DNA from: Tridacna crocea
Lineage: Eukaryota; Mollusca; Bivalvia; Cardiida; Cardiidae
Reading direction: 5' to 3'
Length of the DNA: 64,000 nucleotides
Assembly: GCA_943736015.1 (NCBI GenBank)
Contig: OX031069.1
Span: 39,156,728-39,220,727, forward strand
Shown: positions 33,001 through 48,000 of the stretch, one piece after another
Layout: the number at the start of each line of letters is the position of its first letter
How positions within the stretch are numbered: the first letter of the stretch is position 1
The notes under the pieces: generated by a model
Told to the model about the DNA's origin: nothing
The model's database searches: none
What the model saw: the letters and a program-made list of their open reading frames with translations, nothing else
Translations under genes and position numbers: made by a program

Positions 33001-36000
33001 ACCGCTGGCTAGATTTCAAAATAATTTCACACAGATGTTCCTTGGATGACCCTTTTCAAAAATTGTTGGCGAAATTTTGATCTGTCGAGAAACATGGCTC
33101 TGGTGAATGGGGGCTTCTTGCACTATATAGAAATGAAGAAATTCTTAAAAACTCTTCTTCTCAGAAACCGCTGGCCAGATTTTAAAATAATTTAACAGAA
33201 ATGTTCCCTGGATGACCCTTTTCAAAAATTGTTCGCAAAATTTTGATTCGTCAAGAAACATGGCTCTGGTGAATGGGGGCTACTTGCTCTATAGGGAAAT
33301 GAAGAAATTTTTAAAAATTCTTCTTCTCTCGAATGGCTGGTCAGATTTTAAAATAATTTCACAGAGATGTTCCTTGGGTGACCCTTTTCAAAAAGTGTTC
33401 GCGAAATTTTGATTCATCAAGAAACATGGCTCTGGTGAATGGGGGCTACTTGCACTATAGGGCAATGAAGAAATTCTTTAAAATTCTTCTTCTCTGAAAT
33501 GGCTGGTCAGATTTTGGAAAATTTTCACAGAGATATTCCTTGGGTGACCCTTTTCGAAAATTGTTCATGAAAGTTTGATTCGTCAAGAAACATTGCTCTG
33601 GTGAATGGGGGCTACTTGCACTATATGGAAATGAAGAAATTCTTGAAAATTCTTCTTCTCTGAAACGGCTGGTCAGATTTGAAAATTGTTTCATGGAAAT
33701 ATTCCTTGAATGGCCTTTTTCAAAATGTGTTTGCGAAATTTTGATAGGTCAAGAAACATGGCTCTAGTGAATGGGGGCTACTTGCACTGTACGGAAATTA
33801 AGAAACTCCTAAAAATTCTTTTTTGAAACTGCTGGTCAGATTTTGAGAGGACTTTTACAGGTGACCTTTTAAAAATTGCTGGGCAAAATAATGATTTTGT
33901 TTCCAGTGATTCAATACCTTCAAAAGAAAAAAGGCTATGGTCCTCTCAAAAATTCAGGTGAGCGATCCAGGGCCATCTTGGCCCTCTTGTTAGAAAAATT
34001 CATCACTACAGGCTGTGCAGGATCTAAGAATGTTTTAATTCTTTACCATTTAATTCTGAGGCTTTTTGAAAACATTGTGGGAAAAAGAGAAAATGCTGGT
34101 CAGCATTTTTCTCTTTTTCCCACAATGTTTTCAGCCCTTCTAGATCAAAAAAGCGCTATTGCAAAACTGGCAAATTTGTCTGCATTTGCTTTGGAGGTGG
34201 ACAAGTCTAGAATTTTTATCATTTTGTATAGAGTTAAGAATATTTACACTGTTCTCATTTATGTATTTCAGCCCAATCCTCTACAAGTATCCTTCCATTT
34301 ACCTCTGCACCGATACCTGGCAATGTTTATGGTACAGAGTACACAATATCAAGATGTTGATTTGATGTCTATAGTCCCTCCTGAACGAATGCTCAAGTCT
34401 TTGTTGATTCACCTTCTACAGATACAGGTTGGTATAGAACATCATTTCTTTGTTCAGTAGATCCCAATTAGTTGTGCACTTTGTTTGGATTCTGGTGAGT
34501 TCAGATTCACCGATTATTTTTGAATCAGTCGATATTCTTTTCTTCAGCTTAACTCTTTACCGAAAGACAAAATTTTAGACTGGTTCAAATTGAAAGCACT
34601 TGTAGACGACAAATGTAACTCAAAATTTGAAATTTGTTTCCAGCATGGTAGAAAATATTGTTGATAGAGTTTTCGCACAATGCTTTCAAAAGACTTCTAT
34701 CTCGTTAAAACCGGAGATTGTTTGGTAATGGGTTAAGGCTTTGTAAGATTTTTTCACAAAGTAAGGGTAAAAAAATCCAGAAAAGCATAGATAGATAGAC
34801 TGCATGCCAAGATGTAAATGAAATAATGCTGAAGATGGCATTAAATTGTATACAAACAAATTATGTAAAAAACAAGAATTTTCTGAATTACAAAAAAAAA
34901 ATGTATGGATCAGAATTTATGAAACTTCAGAGTTTGAGTAAGAATACTGTTAAGAATGGTTTGTAAATTCTGATAATCAATAATACAACATGTCACGCAG
35001 TATTTCTTCAAATTGTTATGCTTGTCAACCTTTTACCGCAGGAAAAAATTTAGACCGGTCCAAATTTGAAGCATTTGCAGATTATGGTTTCAAGGGGCCT
35101 ATATGAAATGACTTTTCCTTGATAGGGTAGAAAACATTGAGATTCCCCAATTAACCCATGGAGCATAAGATGTTAGTTGTTTTTGTAGATAGGGTAGGAC
35201 ATGATCAGACTGTCTTTTATAGCGTATAGATCAGACAGCACAGAACTTGCATTCTGAACTTTGATCTACTCTGCCAACTGTTTTGTGAATGTTCTACCCT
35301 TGAAATTGAAAAGCCTTGCATATGCGTCACTTCTAGTACGCACACCGTGCATAATGTTAAAAAAAATGCATAATGCATAATGTAAAAAAAAATTGAGAAT
35401 AGGTTGTAGGTTGGCTCTTTTCGCGTATTTTTTTCAATGTGGCCGTTTTCTAAAACAGCCGAGATTATAAGTATCTTGATTATACAGCTCTGATTCCATT
35501 CGGCTGATTCTGACTTGCTCTCGTCACTTGCCTTTAAAATGGCCAACTACATTATTATTAAATGCATTCTAATTTTCTGGACCTTCAATACTATCAGTGC
35601 TTTGATTCCACATTCATGCATGCCAAGAGCGTGCAAATGATTTACTTTTTCCTGGTTACGCCCCTGCCTTGGTCTAGTTTTGTCAATTAGTCAGTAAACG
35701 TTAATGTAGAGTTTTAAGAGTTATAACTCACAAGCTAAATTTGGTCGATCAAAAGAGTCAAAGATTGTCCTATCACTTTTAACCCTTTACCAAACAATCC
35801 CTGGTTTTAACTACCCTGAGATAGAAGCCTTTTGAAAACATTGTGGGAAAAGGAGAAAATGTTGGTAACCAGCATTTTCACCTTTTCCCACTATGTTTTT
35901 TTGCCCTGCTGGAAGTAAATTTCAATTTTTGAGCTAGGTTTATTTTGTTGTCTGCAAGTGCTTTCTATTTGAACCAGTCTAAAATTTTGTCATTTGATAA

Positions 36001-39000
36001 AGAGTTTAGCTTTCATTTTGAAAGAGCATTATCTCATTTCAGCCTCATTTAAGTTTTTGTCTTTAGATGCTTCCTATATGGACAAGGTTAAAATTTTGTC
36101 CCCCCCCCCCTTTAAAAAATTCAGCAAGCTTTTATGAGAGATCACTCCTTCGTTACTTCGTAGCTTCTTCCAGTAGAAAATTATACCTGACCACTATGTT
36201 GAGGAGAATTGACCTTTCTGTAAATGCGAGTTTGGCACAATAGGTATATGTATGTGCTTCATACAGGTTAAATTGTACATACAATGTGCTTTTTTTGTGA
36301 CTTCAGCACAGTAAAATTAATTTGTAGAAAATTTTTTAATATTAAGGAATAAGGTATGTTTAACTTCAGGTAGCCATTACGGAGATCTATGCAAGTATGT
36401 GGGTTAGAAATGGTGTACAGATCAGAGGTCAGGCCATGACGTATGTCCAGTGTCACTTCTGTTACTCTATGGTGGATGCTGATATCTATTTGATGCAGGT
36501 TAGATATCAAACAACCTTGTGTTTAACCAACTTTAGAAAGAAGACTTTTGAAAACATTGTGAGAAAAGGAGAAAATGCTGGTGACCACGTGTGAATGAAA
36601 TACTGTTTTTAATACCATATTTGGAATGCAATCATTGTCATATGATTTTTTTTTTTTCGTTTATGCCTAAAATATGCGTAATGTGATTGAAAAAAATGCA
36701 CTTGATTTAAGAAATAATTTTCTTTCTATCGTGGTATATCATATAATAAACCACAGTTGTGAGTTATGAGGCACAATAGATAATCCACGAGGGCGATAGC
36801 CCGAGTGGGTTATTCATTGTGCCTCATAACTCACAACGTGGTTTATTGAATGATAAACCACGATAGAAAGAAGATTATTTTGATTCTAACATGGCCAATT
36901 CTCAGTGAAAGGAAAACAAGTTCAAACTTAGAGAAAAAACGCGGATGAAGATAATGTTCCATTGAATAACTCACTCATTGAGTTACATCACTCGATATAG
37001 GATGATGTCACTCTACATGGATTGTCGCAGATTTTACCATGTTTTCCTTGCGCTGAGTTTATAGAGCCATAGTCGCGTGTCATGTTAGAATAGATGTTTT
37101 GCAATGGATTCTTTTAAAATGAGAAAATGTTAACGCATGTTTATTTTGTGGTTTCAGGTTTGTGCATGTAGACTAGATCCAGATTACTTTGTACAAACAG
37201 TGTTGGACAGGTGTGTATATTGACCAAATTTTTCCTTGGTCATACAGTTTTCACTGTAAAACTTATATGACTTCAAATTAATCCATTCCAACACATACTG
37301 TTCTTTTCAGATGATACCAGCATTAACCAAACATTCACTAACAAATTTGAGGCACTAAATGTAAGCCTAGATAGATATTACCTACAAAATCCATTGTCAC
37401 GATCATTTTTCTGGCTTGTCCTGTCCTCTAGATCAGTAGAGCTCATATTAGTGATCACCAGACTATGTTTGCCCAAGCTTAGTTCAGTTTACTTTTTTTT
37501 TACGATAGTTATCCCTTTAACTGATTGCCAAATGACAAAATCAAAACTGAATCGAAAGCATTTGCAGATGACAAAATAAAAGTGACTGGAAATTTGAAAT
37601 TTGTTTTGTTAAGGGTAGAAAACATTTTGGGAAAAGGAAAAAATGCTGGTTACCAGCATTTTCTCCTTTTCCCACAATGTTTTCTAAAGGCTTCTTTCTC
37701 AGGGTCATCAAAAGTAGGAATTGTGTGGTAAAGGGTTAAGTTGATGAGCAAGTTATGAGTGACCTGGGAGAGGAAAGAGTAAAATCAAGGTCTTGGTATC
37801 AGAAAGCTCTGCACTCTGCAGAGTTACATTTATGAACTATGATTACCCTTCTTAACCCTTTACCACACAATGTCGACTTTGGAGGACCGTGAGATGAGAA
37901 AATGCTGATAACTAGCATTTTCTTCTTTTCCAACAATGTTTCAAAACATTTCTTCCTTGGGATCATTAACCCTTTACCAAACAATCACTGAACCCTTTAC
38001 CAAACAATCCCTGGTTTTTACGACTCTGAGATAGATGCCTTTCGAAAACATTGTTGGAAAAGGTAACCAGCATTACCAGCATTTTCTCATTTTCCTACAA
38101 TGTTTTCTACTCTGTCAGAAACAAAGTTCAAGTTTTGAGTTACGTTTAATTTGTCGTCTGCAAGTGCATTCAATATGGACCAGTGTAAAACTTTGTTGTT
38201 TGGGAAAAATAAAAGTCAAGATTCTTTAGTAAAGGTGTTTTCATAGTCATCCTTATTTGCTACAGATTTCATATCAATGACTGGCTGTCCTTTAGCACAA
38301 CACCTGGGGTCAAAAGTTATAAACTGGAGAGAGAGCAAGAGATAGCTATGGTGGAAGGGGCTCTACAGTACTTAACTATGTTACTCTCTGTCAGGACATA
38401 TCTAGGTAACTTTTCATTTACTTTCATCTTGGACGTGTTCACTTGATGAACTGCACCACTCATGAAAATATTACCGATAGTGTTCACTAGATGAAATAAG
38501 TTTCAGTCTTTCACTGAAAAAAAAATATATGTTCTTTTTATTTCATGCTTTTAACCCTTTCTGGGAGGAACTTTATCAAAATCCAATACAGTTCTTTTCA
38601 GTTATTCCCCGTGGCATACCCCTCCAGCATAGCAATGCATTACAATATTATGTCAAGCGTGAGAAATGTTTGGTAAATGACATCATATTTCCATCTGGTT
38701 GTGTGGCACATGCAATTTACCTAGGCAACAAGAACATGAAAATCGGTATTTTCACTGGTCATACCCATGTGATATCGAAAAGTATTTTCACTGCTATTCC
38801 TCGATATCTATCGGAAAGCATGAAATAAATATCTGTATCAAACAAACTCCTGTGTGGAGCAACCACATTATTGGTATAACCCGTCACCTTATCAAAAATA
38901 TTTAGACTTGTCGAAAGTGAAAGCAATTACAGACGATGAAAGAAATGTAATTGAAATGGGCAAAGTTGTCATTGAAAAGGTAGAAAACATGTTGAGAAAA

Positions 39001-42000
39001 GGAGAAAATGCTGGTTACTAGTATTTTCTCCTTCTCCAAAAATGTTTTCAGATGCCATATTTGTTACGGTGGTTAAAATTCAGGATTGTATGGTAAAGGG
39101 TTAAGAGTTTAAGACAGGTTTGACTGTAGTTCCTAGCCAGATATAGAGTGACAAATGAACATATTTTGTTTTGCAGGAATGGACGACAAAGAGTTGACCC
39201 GACTGGAGATGGTTACACTTTTGTTCGTCAATGACCGCCATCATAGTCAGCTAATGGACCTTATGCCTGAAAAGTCAGGCACCCCAGGGCATGCAAAAGA
39301 CCTGTTTGAACCCACACTTAAAGATGTAGCCACATACAAGGCTCCGAATTTTGAGCCTGGGAGTGGATTACAACAAGGGACCTATGTACCTAAAGGTAAC
39401 TATACTTTTCAGCTCTTTACCAGACAAAAAAATGTTAGACTTGTCCAAATTGAGAGCTTTTGCTTATGATAAATATGGTCCAGATTATTGAATTTTCCTT
39501 CAAAAGAGTAGAAAACATTGTAGAAAAGGAGAAAATGCTGGTTACCAGCATTTTCTCAATTTCTCACTATGTTTTCAAAAGGCCTCTTACCCAGGGTCAT
39601 TAAAACTGGATTGTGTGGTAAAGGGCCAAGCCTGGCAACCACTTACACTCTTTGCACAATGAAGATACACAAGATATATCCGAATTCTTTGTAGTCACAG
39701 AGGAAAGTAAGTCTAGCTCTCGTATTTTGTCATTGATAGGGTAGAGAGCTCTGTGGGAAAAGGAGAAAATGTTTCTCTTTTCTGGATTGAGACAGAGTAT
39801 TAAATTTAACCCTTACCAAAGAAAATAGAAATTAGACTTGCGTAAATTGATAGCATTTGCAGATGACAAACTGAGTGTTACAAAAATTAGGAATTTTTTC
39901 TCAGAAAAGGTAGAAAACATTGTGGGAAAATGGAGAAAAGGTTGGTTTGCCAGCATTTTCTTTTTTTCCCACAATGTTTTCAAAATCCTTTTCCTGGTGG
40001 GTAAAAGTTGGGATTAAGTGTTTAAGGGTTAGTATTCTACGATTTAACCCATTACCACACGAGAAAAATTTAGACTGGTCCAAATTGAAAGCATTTGCAG
40101 ACGACAAAGTAAAGGTGACTGAAAAATTGAAATTTGTTCTGGAAAGGTTAGAAAACACTGTGGGAAAAGGAGAAAATGCTGGTTACCAGCATTTTCTCCT
40201 TTTCCCACAGTGTTTTCAAAAGTCCTCTTTCTCATGGGTCTCAAAAGTAGGGATTGTGTGGTAATGGGTTAAGGTGGATTTCTATATTTTTCCAGATGGA
40301 TTATGGGAATCAGATTTCGACCCAGTTCATGTTCTATTGAGAGCTGTACATAGGAATGATTTTCAGTCAGCCATGGATAGATACACTGACTAGTAAGTTG
40401 TTATTTGCATTCCTTAAACCAAAGAGTCAACAATTTTGGGTTAACCCATTACCACACAATCCCTACTTTTGACGCCCCTGAGAAAGAAGCCTTTTGAAAA
40501 CACTGTGGGAAAAGGAGAAAATGCTGGTAACCAGCATTTTCTCCTTTTCCCACAGTGTTTTCTACCCTTTCCAGAACAAATTTCAATTTTTCAGTCACCT
40601 TTATTTTGTAGTCTGCAAATGCTTTCAATTTGGACCAGTCTAAAATGTTCTCGTGTGGTAAAGAGTTAAGGCTTCAAATAATGTAGATCAAGATCAGAAA
40701 GCTCAGAACAGAGCAGCTCTCTGATCTTATCTCTAAATTTTCTAATAAGTTGTCAGATATTTTGTTTGATTGTTTGTATGGTGTAAAATGCCATTTTCAA
40801 CATTATGTCAGCCATATTGTGGGGGCCAGTGCACCTGTCCCTGCTTTCCTTTACCTGTACTCTGCAAAATATTCTTTCCTGGCTGCTTTCCCACATAACC
40901 ATTGTAAACAGAATGGTCAGCAGTGAGAGATGAATGAATCTTGTAGCAATTACTTTTGTCAACCCTCAGAAAAAAATTGACTGAACGGGGGATCAAACCA
41001 GCAATATCCTCTTCTCAAGCCCTGTACACTGAGCTAACAGGGCTTGGCATGAGATACTTTGGACAAAATAGCTAAGCAATTGCTATGTTACATCCTTTTT
41101 TCAAGCTGAAACTAAAATATCCATATCTAGTATATTCAGTTTTCTTTCTTGGTTGATATTTGATATCATTTTTGATACTGTTTGAGTCTTATAATGACCA
41201 GTGCACTGTTCTGTATGTTCCTGGAGTTGTTTACCAGTATTTTGTAGGATATTGTTTTTCAAGCAACTGGCTGCTGTTTGACATGGAAACTGTTTTCTCC
41301 TTGAGAGAGAAGTGAATTTTTGTCGATGACTATCATCAATCCTTTTGAAAGAAAACAAAAATCTTTCTGAATTTTGAAATGAATTATGTTTGTTGCATAC
41401 CCATGTTTATTAACCCATTACCACACAGTCCCTGTTTTTCATGACCCCGAGACAGAATCCTTTAGAAAACATTGTGGGAAAAGGAGAAAATGCTGGTAAC
41501 CAACATTTTCTCCTTTTCCCACAATGCTTTCTACCCTTCACAAAAACAAATTTCAAATTTGCAATTACTGTTATTTTGTCATCTGCAAATGCTTTCGATT
41601 TGGACAAACCTAAAATTTTGTCTTTAAGTAAAGAGTTAATGATAATCATTATTTATTACCTAGTGTGAAGAAGAAAGGGCAGTATAAAGGGAAATGTCAA
41701 CCTTGGCCTCCATTCAAACCTCCGGGAAAGACATATGATTGTTACAAAGCCATGCATAGAATTTTGCACTGTAGAACTATGCATGCTTTGTTGTTTACTG
41801 TCTTGCATAAGGTAAGAATCATTGTTGTTTTAATACAATAAAGCTCATAGGATTTGAATAATTATGAGGTTAAGAGTATACATGTTTTCCCTTACAATTA
41901 TACTTCCCTTAACCCATTACCACACAATCCCTACTTTTGACGCCCCTGAGAAAGATGCCTTTAGAAAACATTGTTGGAAAAGGAGAAAATGCTGGTAACC

Positions 42001-45000
42001 AGCATTTTCTCCTTTTCCCACAGTGTTTTCTACCCTTCACAAAACAAATTTCAAATTTTAAGTCACTTTCATTTTGTCATCTACAAATGCTTTTGATTTG
42101 TACAAGCCTAAAATATTGTTGTTTGGTCATGAGTTAAAAGATGCTAGTGACATCAATAAAATAGTCACAAGTTTTTGCTGACATTTTCCCAAACAGTCAT
42201 TGAAAATTGTACAGTGTCCAAGTCAGCTACAGTAACTTAGTTGCAATAACCACTTTTGATGAAGAGCAGTATAACCAGTTGCTTCTTTTTCATTATCATT
42301 TGTATGGACACTTCATTCAGTTAGGTTTTGAAAAAAAAAAAGATCTTGCATTAATGTATATCATTTTTAGCACAGCTATTTTTGAAGAAGATGACGGGTT
42401 GTTGTCATAGTCACCAAGGCATGACATTTTCTATATCCCTGTTATTGCTAAAGATGTTTACTACAAACTTAGACAAGTTGTTAATTGTCAAAAGGGAAAC
42501 TCTTACAGCAGGGGAAGATAACCAAAAACATATTTTTGAAACAGTTATGACCCTTTATTAACATAGAATTTTCATTGAAAATCAAGTGCTTGCAGTCAAG
42601 CATTGATTGGTACCTGTGTGCAGTACTGTTAACCCTTTACCACACAATCCCTGCTTTTGAGAAAGAGACCTGGTTACCACCATTTTCTCCTTTTTCCACA
42701 ATTTCTTCTACCCTTCACAAAACAAATTCCAAATTTTCAATCACGTTTATTTTGTTGTATGCAAATGCTTTCGATTTGGACAAGCCTAAGATTTTGTAGT
42801 TTGGTAATGAGATAACTCTTTGCCACACTAAAATAATAAAAGATTTAGACTCCCCTGAATTCAAAGCCTTTGCAAATGAACATGGCTCAAATGAAGGGAT
42901 ATAGCTTTGAAAAGTCAAAAAAGATAAAGTAGGAAAAGGAGAAAATGCAAGTGCCCAGCAATTTCTCCTTTTCCCATAATGTTGCCAAAAGCCTTTTATT
43001 TATGGTTGTGAACTCGTTACCAAACGACAAAATTTCAGACCTGTCCAGATTGAATGGGGCTTGATTGATAGAATTTGTCTTTGATAGTGTAGAAAACATT
43101 GTGGAAAAAGGAGAAAATGCTGGTTACCAGCATTTCTCCTTTTCCCACAATGTTTTCAAAAGACTTCTTCCTCAGGGTTGTTAAAACTTGTGATTATGTG
43201 GTAAAGGGTTAGAATACAGGATTGTTTGGTAAAGTGGTACATGTAATACTATGTTGGTGGATGTTTATGTTGTACACCAGTATATGGCTCGCAACATGCA
43301 AAAAAGGGGCTTTCATACATTTGCATAGAGTGTCGTCTCCGATCTCCGCACAGGCTAATCCGAGACAGCACTTTACATCAGGATTAGGTTTTTTCCTATA
43401 GTAGTCTTGTGTGGAACAGCGACACTTTACAAAAATGTCGGAATACCCCTATTCAGGCGTTGCAAGCCACATGATGTTTGATGAACTATTTTTGTGTATA
43501 TTTAGGTACTCAAAGATGCCTCACTGCCAGAGAGTATTGCATACTATGCTGTTCACCTTTTGGAATTGGCTGCCGTAGTTCCCAACCCAGACACGATTCA
43601 CAGAGTAAGTTTTGAAATTTAGTGGCTCTTTAAAAGACAACCAAATCTTAGACATGTCCCTTTTTAATGCATTTGCATGCAGACTCAGCTATATTTAGCT
43701 CCACTGGCCAAAGGCCAGCGGGCTTATGTCATGGTCCGGTGTCTGTCGTGCGTGTGTGCTTGCGTTAACTTTTAAGTCAAACATCTTCTTCTCTGGAACT
43801 ACCCTTCCAATTTTGATGAAACTTCACAGAAATGATCCTGCCATGGTCCTTTTCAGAATTCCTTGAAAGAATTTTATTCCTTCAAAAACTTTCGTTGCCA
43901 CGGCAACAAAACTGAAAAATATTAAAAATTTTTAAAAATCTTCTTCTCTGCAACCATAAGGCCTAGGGCTACCAAATTTGGTGTGTAGCCTTATCTAGTG
44001 GACCTCTACCAAGTTCCTTCAAATAATAGCCCTGGGGTCAAAATTGGCCCCACCCTGGGGGTCACAAGTTTTATATGGGCTTATATCGGGAAAACTTTAA
44101 AATCCTTCTGGTACCTAGCAAAAGGGCCTAGGGGTACCGAATTTGGTATGTATCTTTATCAAGTAGTTGTCTACCAAGAGTGCCCATATTATAGCCTTGG
44201 GGTCAAATTTGGCCTGGCCCCGGGGGTCACAAGTTTTATATGGGCTTATTTCCCACAATGTTTTCTACCCTTCCAAAAACAAATTTCAATTTTTGAGCCA
44301 CATTTATTTTGTCGTCTGCATATGCTTTGAATTTGGACCAGTCTAAAAATTTTGTCGTTTGGTAGAGAGTTAAACAGGACTAATGTGGACAAGTCTAAAA
44401 TAATTGTACAGGAAAGAGTTAACTTTCTATGACTTAACAATTCTAGGTCCGTCCATCCCCTGCTAATGTCCCTGACATGAACTACAAAGAGTGGTTTTCT
44501 GGAAGTGATATATTTAAGAATGTCCGCGAGACAATCAGAGATGTAGAGATTACAACAACTGTGGAACAAAATAACATCATGATGATGTCCATGGACACAA
44601 CTTTCGAGGAAATGTTCCACTTGGCTCCTAGTGCTCTTTCAAGTAAGTGGAACCCTAGCCAAACAAAGCTAGTTTTTAACAATGAAGGGAAAGGAGGTTT
44701 TTGAAAACACTGTGGTAAAAGAAGAAAATGCTGATGAAGAGAGTTTTCTCTTTTTTGCTCTATATTTTCTACCCATTAGGTATTTTTGCCCTTTCAAAGA
44801 CAAGTCCCTTCATTTAACTCATTACCAAACAACAAAATTTTAGGTTGTTCCAAATCGAAAGCATTTGCAGACGATAAATTAACTACAATAAGATTACAAG
44901 TGCTCTGATGGGAGTCCACTATGGTGTGCGTCATCTCATGTAATTTGGAAAATTGTAAAAAATACACCTTTTATTTTTAAAAAAAAAAAAAAAAAAATGA

Positions 45001-48000
45001 TTACCATAGTTTTTGTTTCCTGCTACGACTATGATGCCACGGCAGACTACCTTCAGTTGTCAAACATGAATTATCGATTTTATGTACAGTACCTATCATT
45101 AATGAAGATACATCTGTTATTTTTAACTGATGCGATTCAAAAAACACTCTGTTTTCGAGTTGACAGTGGTTAAGTGGCGCTGTGCATGCAAATTAGGTAT
45201 TTTCAGGGATTACCCCGCTATCATAGATGATACATTACCAGCGAGGAGGACTATACAGGAAAAGAAGATTTTTTGCATACTTCTACATCTATTATTAACT
45301 CTTTACCACACGAGAAAATTTTAGACTGGTCTAAATTGAAAGCATTTGCAGACAACGAAATAAAGGTGACTAAAACATAGAAATTTGTTCTGGGAAGGGT
45401 AGAAAACACTGTGGGAAAAAAAGAAAATGCTGGTTTCCAGCATTTTCTCCTTTTCCCATAGTGTTTTCAAAAGACTTCTTTCTCAGGGGCGTCAAAAGCA
45501 GGGATTGTGTGGTAATGGGTTAAACAAGATTTATGTGCCTTGGCTACAGCGATAGATATGAAATACTGTAAAAAAATGGGTTTGATTTTCTACCAAACCT
45601 TAAATTTTTAGGTTTGTCCAAGCCTAGAGCATTTGTGAATTAATAGATGTAACTCGGTAATTGAATTATATCCTTGTACTGTTAGTAGACATTGTGGGAA
45701 AAGAACAAAATGCTGGATACCAGCATACTCTCTTTTTCCCACAATGTTTTCAAAGGGCTTCTCCCTACTTGTAGTTGAAAAAATAAAGGTGACTCAGTAT
45801 TTGAATTATATCCTTATAAGGTTAGTAAACATTGTGGGAAGAGGAGAAAATGCTGGATACCAGCATTTTTTCCTTTTCCCACTATGTTGTCAAAGGACTT
45901 CTCCCTCCAGGGAATCAAAAGTAAGGATTGTGTGGTAATGTATTAACCCACTACCAAATGACAAAATTTTAGACTGGTCTCAATTGAAAGCATTTGCAGG
46001 AGACAAAATAAAAGTGAATGAAAATTCGAAATTTCTAGTGGGAAGGGAAGAAAACATTGTTGGAAAAGGAGAAAATGCTGGTTACCAGCATTTTCTCCTT
46101 TTCCCACAGTGTTTTCAGAAGGCTTCTTTCCTAGGGTCGCTAAAAGTCAGGATTGTGCAGTATAGGGTTAAACACCAAACAGACTGTGTGCACAACTTTA
46201 TTTTTTATTCCAGGTTCTGGTGGTCCCATCACAGCTGCTCACTCAGGACAAATGCCCGCAATTACCATGTACTCTTTATCTAGTGCCTCTAGCACCCAAC
46301 CTAACATTGTCCCTATACACCCAACCACTAGCCAAACACTGCCAAAGTATGAAACCAGAGGCGTCTCAACAGAACAATCAAAAACCCAGAAAGTTGCAAT
46401 AACTGAAAATTTGTTGACAATACTGGTTAAACTGCATTCTAAACTGACTGGTAAGAGTGGTTCGTATATTCCAATGTCAAGGTCACATCGCTCTGCTGCC
46501 GATGGTTCTGTAGGGGATGGGGCATTTTACATTCAGAGATTGTTAGATAAACTGTGTCAACAAAGTACAGACTGTGCCAGAGCATTGGAGGACATTTGTA
46601 GAGTTCAGTCTCCTAAAGCAGGGACATCATCCAAGAAAGGAAAAGGTCCCGTTGATAATGAAGAAAGGTAAGGTGTACAGGATCTGTATAGACCAACCAT
46701 TCCTTTGAACATTCATAGTCTTTTTATACCCTCCAGAGGGAAGTGGAGGGGGGTATTCTGAAATCACCATGGCTGTATGTATGTCTGTCCATAGACACAA
46801 ATTTGTCCAGAGCAATACTCCAACACTTTTTAAGGTATTGAACTCAAATTTACACTCAATGTTCCTATATATATGAAGTTGTGCATGTGCAATTTTCATG
46901 ACCCAGCTTCAGTTTGTTGCAGATTTATCTCCCCTTGAACTCTTTTCAACTCTTACTTTTGTAATAAATCATTCTGAATTCTGTGACAAAGACCTTTTTT
47001 TTTTGTGACAAGGAGCTGGGGGGTATAATCACATTTAGTGATAGCTCTAGTTTATTCTCAATAATTTTCTAAATTTGAAAGTAACACAATGTCTGATTGG
47101 CAATACCATTTCTGATAAGCTGAACTAAATGGTTTAGCCAATCAGAGGTTTTGTTACTTTCTTAAACTATAATTTGACATAGAATGCTCTAAAGACAGAG
47201 CATTATTATTTGATAAGTAAGTAACAAACAGGGCAGAAAAAAACAGAGAAAGAAGCCTTTTAGAAAACATTGTGGGAAAAGGAGTAATGAGTTAAGCATG
47301 GACTTAGATATTGCACTTTCAAGCTTATTTGCCAGGAGTTTGACAAAGTAGCAGCCATTATAGATCCTAGATAAGACTTCTTCTCTTGATCTACTTTTTC
47401 AGCAAGTACAAGTTCAGTTGACCTTAGTGCACAGTGTGGTAATTTTGTTGATTTTATCGTAGGAGGAGAAAGGCTAGAGAAAGACAGCAGAAGTTGATGG
47501 CTGACTTTGCCTCCCAACAGAAAGCTTTTATGGAGCAAGCCATGGACACAGAAGGTGGGTATAGATGGTGTGCAACACGCGAAAAGGGACATTCTGACAT
47601 CTGCGTAAAGTGTTGTCTCGGATCAGCCTGCGCAGTCCGAGCAGGCTAATCCGAGACGGCACTTTATGACTACATTAGATTTTGTACTACAGCAGACATG
47701 CGCAAAACAGAAAATTGCACTAAAATGGAAAGTGCTATCTCGGATTAGCCTGCGTGGACTGCGCAGGCTGATCCGATACGACACTTTACGCAGATGTCTG
47801 AATGTCCCTTTTCACGTGTTGCAAGCCATATACTGTCAGATATAAGTTAAGCATCACCAAATCTGACCAGCAATATCCCATGTGCTTAGACTAACATTAT
47901 TCATGCCTATAATTTGCCATTTCTGAGCTTCGGAAAGTTTTTTCATTGCCGTCCTTTCATTTGGCTCATAAAGCAGACTGTTACTGGTCAAGTGGATGTG

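Noticed and set aside
32500..33850. CRISPR-like regular spacing
   Set aside because: The whole 166-bp unit is repeated with no unique spacers, and this is an animal genome.
38529..38905. Frames of 68-99 residues in UBR3 intron 14
   Set aside because: They cross a dispersed repeat also found at 13810-13895, and UBR3 exons 14 and 15 already join in phase without them.
46153..46213. Upstream extension of the frame into UBR3 exon 20
   Set aside because: The stretch before 46214 is intron that happens to be open; the acceptor ttattccag and the phase from exon 19 fix the exon start.
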